DNA from: Alphaproteobacteria bacterium
GTDB lineage: Bacteria; Pseudomonadota; Alphaproteobacteria; UBA6615
Direction of reading: 5' to 3'
Assembly (NCBI GenBank): GCA_009691025.1
Contig: SHWB01000016.1
Span: 1 to 38,265, forward strand
DNA length: 38,265 nucleotides
Position numbers and translations under genes: made by a program. Shown in pieces: positions 35,775 to 38,265 of the stretch. Positions within the stretch are counted from its first letter, which is position 1. Each line of letters begins with the position of its first letter. Under the pieces are notes generated by a model. It had not been told where the DNA came from. It did no database searches and worked only from the letters and a program-made list of their open reading frames with translations.

Positions 35775-36946
35775 GCCGCGCCCTTGCGCTGCCACAGGCG
35801 GTCGCTGGCGATCTTCGCCCCCTCCGCCATGGCGCGGAACTTGGCCTGTACCACCGTCGGGTAGACGCCCTTGCGGCCGGCATAGGTGCCGAAGCCACAA
35901 TCGGTGCCGACGATGACGCGCTCGCGGCCGACGATGTCGGCGTAGCGGCCTAGGCGCTGAGCGATCAGCAACGGATGCTCGACGAAGTTGCTGGTGGAAT
36001 CGAGCACGCCCGGGATCAGCACCTTGTTGTCGGGCAGCTTCGCCGCCTTCCAGTCCTCCCACTCGTGCTCGTGGCGCGGATTGGCGCCCTCGAACAGCAA
36101 CCCGGCCGGCCGCGCCTTCGCCAGCACGTCGAACAGCTTGCGGACCGGCAGGTCGTGGGTGTGCGGGCCGGCATAGTTGAGCCAGCAGATGTGCATCCGC
36201 ATCGCCTCCGCCGGGATGTTTCGCGTCGCGGCATTGAGCGCCTCGATGCTTTTCTCCGCGTCGGCGAGGAACTCCGCCTCGGTCATCGCCTGGTAATCGG
36301 TATAGCGCGCCCCGGCGAGGTCGGGACAATCGAGCTGCAGGACGATGCCGGCCTTGTGGATAGCCTCGTACTCCGGCCGCAGCGCCTCAACCAGCGCCTC
36401 GCGGTAGGCGTCGCGGTTCGGGTAATACATCTTCGGCACATAGGTGGCGAGGCAGCCCGGCGAGACCGAGGACAGGAAGGTCACGACCGGCTTCGACACC
36501 TTCGCCGCGGCCGTCAAATTGGCGATGTCACGGTCAAGCGGGCCGCGGTTGGCGAACGACACCGGTCCCTTGCAGACTGTCGACTTCATCATCTCCGTCC
36601 CGACGCGGCTGAGGAATTCGGCTGCCATGTCGGGAAAGTCGAGCATGTCGCGCGGGGGCGGGCGGCCCGGCACGCCTGTGCCGTCGATGCTCTCCAGCCC
36701 CGTCAACCGGTGCTTGGCATAGAGGTGATAGGAGATCTTACCCATCTCGCCGTCGTTGACGATGTCGAGGCCGGCCGCCACCTGGGCAGAGACGACTTCC
36801 GCAACGGCTGTCGTCACGCGCGCGTAGAGGGCGGTGACGTCGAACGGCTCTCCGAGGTCCTCCTTACGCAACAGGACGAGCAGGTCGTCGGGCCGCGGCA
36901 GGCTGCCAACATGGGTGGTGAGAATGCGTTCGCTGCTGAGCTTCAT
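35771..36946 (-). CDS. MetE C-terminal-like (cobalamin-independent methionine synthase II family) protein
   Basis: This is a 391-residue zinc-type methyl/alkyl transferase fold. It opens MKLSSERILTTHVGSLPRPD, the TTHVGSLPRP motif typical of this family. VNDGEMGK and LQLDCPDLAG follow; MHICWLNYAGPH has the His and Cys of the zinc site, and IVGTDCGFGTYAG supplies the late Cys. Length is half that of MetE, as in stand-alone homologues including epoxyalkane:coenzyme M transferase. The acceptor is unknown, and a methionine-synthase role should not be assumed. ATG at 36944-36946. It is convergent with pyk, their stop codons sharing the palindrome CTAG. Confidence 0.88.
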   Translation of the reverse strand: MKLSSERILTTHVGSLPRPDDLLVLLRKEDLGEPFDVTALYARVTTAVAEVVSAQVAAGLDIVNDGEMGKISYHLYAKHRLTGLESIDGTGVPGRPPPRDMLDFPDMAAEFLSRVGTEMMKSTVCKGPVSFANRGPLDRDIANLTAAAKVSKPVVTFLSSVSPGCLATYVPKMYYPNRDAYREALVEALRPEYEAIHKAGIVLQLDCPDLAGARYTDYQAMTEAEFLADAEKSIEALNAATRNIPAEAMRMHICWLNYAGPHTHDLPVRKLFDVLAKARPAGLLFEGANPRHEHEWEDWKAAKLPDNKVLIPGVLDSTSNFVEHPLLIAQRLGRYADIVGRERVIVGTDCGFGTYAGRKGVYPTVVQAKFRAMAEGAKIASDRLWQRKGAA

Positions 36947-37094
36947 GGTGCGTCTCACGGCTTTGCGGGGACGATGCGCGCCGGCCCTGAAACGGTCAAG
37001 GAATGGGCCGAAACGGGGCTTTGGCAAGCCGCGCCGTGGGAGTGGCGGGAACTGCCCACGAGCCTCGCGGCCGATGGGCAGAGCGCCAAGGCGG

Positions 37095-37610
37095 CTACTT
37101 CTTCAGCATCGCCCGCAGCATCCACGCGGTCTTCTCGTGAATCTGCATGCGCTGGGTCAGCAGGTCGTGGGTCGGCTCGTCGCTGGAGGCATCGGCGACC
37201 CGAAAGATAGAGCGCGCCGTGCGCATAACCGTCTCGTTGCCGTCGGCGAGATCGGCGATCATCTTTTCCGCCGAGGGCACACCGTCGGCTTACTTGATCT
37301 CCGACAGCGCGGCATAGGCTTTGTAGCTGCCGGGTGCAGGGAAGCCCAGGGCGCGGATGCGCTCGGCGATCAGGCCCACCGCCAGTGCGAGTTCGGTGTA
37401 CTGCGCCTCGAACATGAGGTGCAGCGTGTTGAACATCGGCCCGGTGACGTTCCAGTGGTAATTGTGCGTCTTAAGATAGATCGTGTAGGTGTCGGAGAGC
37501 AGGCGCGACAGCCCCGCCGCGATCTTCTGCCGGTCGCGCTCCTTGATGCCGATGTTCCCCGGCAGGTCGGAGGGTTGCAGGATCTTCGATTTCGCCGGCG
37601 CCGTACTCCC
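37095..37610 (-). pseudogene. dps-like ferritin gene without a start codon and with an internal stop
   Basis: The frame encodes [74 protein letters not shown], then TAA at 37290-37292, and in the same frame [25 protein letters not shown], and a C-terminal [18 protein letters not shown]. That is a complete Dps (DNA-binding, iron-storing dodecamer) with ferroxidase residues on the H-x3-W and F-E-x-x-Y segments. Where the start should be, the sequence reads S-T-A-P-A-K with no ATG/GTG/TTG, next to the junction with the EF-G-like fragment. The stop falls where homologues have an acidic residue (IK-E/D). Confidence 0.8.
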
Positions 37611-37639
37611 TGGAATATTTCCAAACTGGCCCACGACCG

Positions 37640-37995
37640 ATATGCGGCGCCACCATCGGCGCCTTGGCCGGGTCGGGATCGACCACGACCGCGGCGAAAT
37701 CGACCGCCGGCAGGGCATTGCGTGCCTCCTGGGCGAATTCGATCGAGCCGGGGCAGTCGATCAGCGTCCAGCGGTCGCCCATGAACTCGCAGTTGGCGAT
37801 GTTCATCTAGGTGCTCATGCCCCGTTCGCGCGCCACGGGCGAGGCATCGCCCACGGTGTTGCGCTCGCGGACCGAGCCTTTGCTGGAGGTCTCCCCGGTG
37901 GCGAACAGTATGGCTTCGAGCAACGTGGTCTTGCCCGAGCCATAAGGCCCGACAAGGGCCGCACACCGGGGCCCGCGCGCCGACTGGTCAGCCAT
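37640..37995 (-). pseudogene. Truncated EF-G-like translation GTPase with internal amber stop
   Basis: ATG 37993-37995 with an excellent AAGGGAGG ribosome site starts ALVGPYGSGKTTLLEAILFA (P-loop), then RERNTVGDASPVARERGMST, then TAG at 37807-37809 (codon 63), then [20 protein letters not shown] (G3 motif DCPG), then [20 protein letters not shown]. The likeness to the EF-G-like (not canonical fusA) protein of alphaproteobacteria is strong. It breaks off near 37640, just past the G3 region, where it runs into the dps remnant; most of the roughly 650-residue protein is missing. GMST is usually followed by an acidic residue, so GAG to TAG is likely. Confidence 0.78.
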
Positions 37996-38158
37996 CGCAA
38001 CCTCCCTTGGCTGGTACTCCTCCTGCGGGCCGCCGACGCATATCGGCCGGATCGGCCGCTTGGTCAGGGTATCGTTTCACCACCGGCACCGGGGAGTCCA
38101 GCGCGCCGAGTCGCAACGGGCGGCGCCAGACGGGTCGCCCCTTTGGGCCACCGGTGAC

Positions 38159-38265
38159 TCAATGCGCGGCGAGAAAGACCGCGGCGGCCGCCCCTGCCGC
38201 CCACAGCGCGGCGCAGATCGCCGCGTAGCCGCGCGCGCCCGGCAGTCGCCGCTGCCGCCCGAATC
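38159..38265 (-). CDS. C-terminal end of a possible membrane protein (cut by window edge)
   Basis: On the minus strand an open frame enters from the right edge, reads FGRQRRLPGARGYAAICAAL, continues as a hydrophobic Ala-rich helix and ends LAAH with TGA at 38159-38161. One membrane helix at a C-terminus with a preceding basic loop is all that can be seen. The gap 37996-38158 carries the ribosome site of the EF-G-like remnant and nothing else I can name. Confidence 0.3.
   Translation of the reverse strand, partial: FGRQRRLPGARGYAAICAALWAAGAAAAVFLAAH

Overview
The window looks like chromosomal DNA from a very GC-rich alphaproteobacterium. The evidence is gene content and order, because no marker search could be run: a YfgM-like gene, bamB and der in a row; DUF2794; mreB-mreC-mreD-mrdA-rodA downstream of leuA; and a GapR (DUF2312), DUF1244, N-formylglutamate amidohydrolase, pyk neighbourhood. 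Most of the window is housekeeping. Two stretches are not: a five-gene accessory operon at about 4.4-14.6 kb, and patches of gene decay at 15.1-16.1 kb, around 31.1 and 33.8 kb, and at 37.1-38.0 kb.

Layout. 1-3198 (minus): envelope and ribosome genes (YfgM-like TPR protein, BamB, Der; der runs off the left edge). 3368-4169 (plus): a small lipoprotein and a DUF2794 protein. 4256-14565 (plus): a possible EcfG-type stress promoter and a leader, then five genes that overlap or nearly touch. They are a 1,543-residue exported TPR protein built from three units with an exact 385-residue period; a stand-alone PqqD-like (RRE-type) protein; a protein with two ATP-grasp halves; a PLP decarboxylase of the diaminopimelate decarboxylase fold with a RiPP-leader-like N-terminus; and a urea-transporter-like membrane domain fused to a complete sirtuin. 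14546-15064 (minus): a GNAT acetyltransferase. 15148-16117: remnants of a PD-(D/E)xK-like gene, a tyrosine recombinase and an IS630 transposase, lying on the 3' side of tRNA-Lys(CTT). 16376-21910 (minus): the rod-shape operon. 22050-23645 (minus): leuA with a possible leader. 24087-30863: a sugar-nucleotide epimerase, an SDR, an amidohydrolase and a fused indolepyruvate ferredoxin oxidoreductase. 31000-35774: a broken cytochrome b561, gapR, DUF1244, a 3-hydroxyisobutyrate dehydrogenase-like gene, a broken N-formylglutamate amidohydrolase and pyk. 35771-36946 (minus): a MetE-C-like enzyme. 37095-37995 (minus): a dps with no start codon and an internal stop, joined to a truncated EF-G-like GTPase gene.

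Best candidate for an undescribed system: the 4484-14565 operon. I do not recognise this gene set as a known pathway. Its tight coupling suggests one process: an RRE-like protein could dock the leader-like tag on the decarboxylase, ATP-grasp ligases could make amide or peptide bonds, the decarboxylase could act on an amino acid or a tethered aminoacyl group, and the membrane-sirtuin fusion could handle a small amide or acyl product. That chain of roles is inference; the domains and overlaps are read from the sequence.

All domain calls were made by eye, without database searches or alignments.
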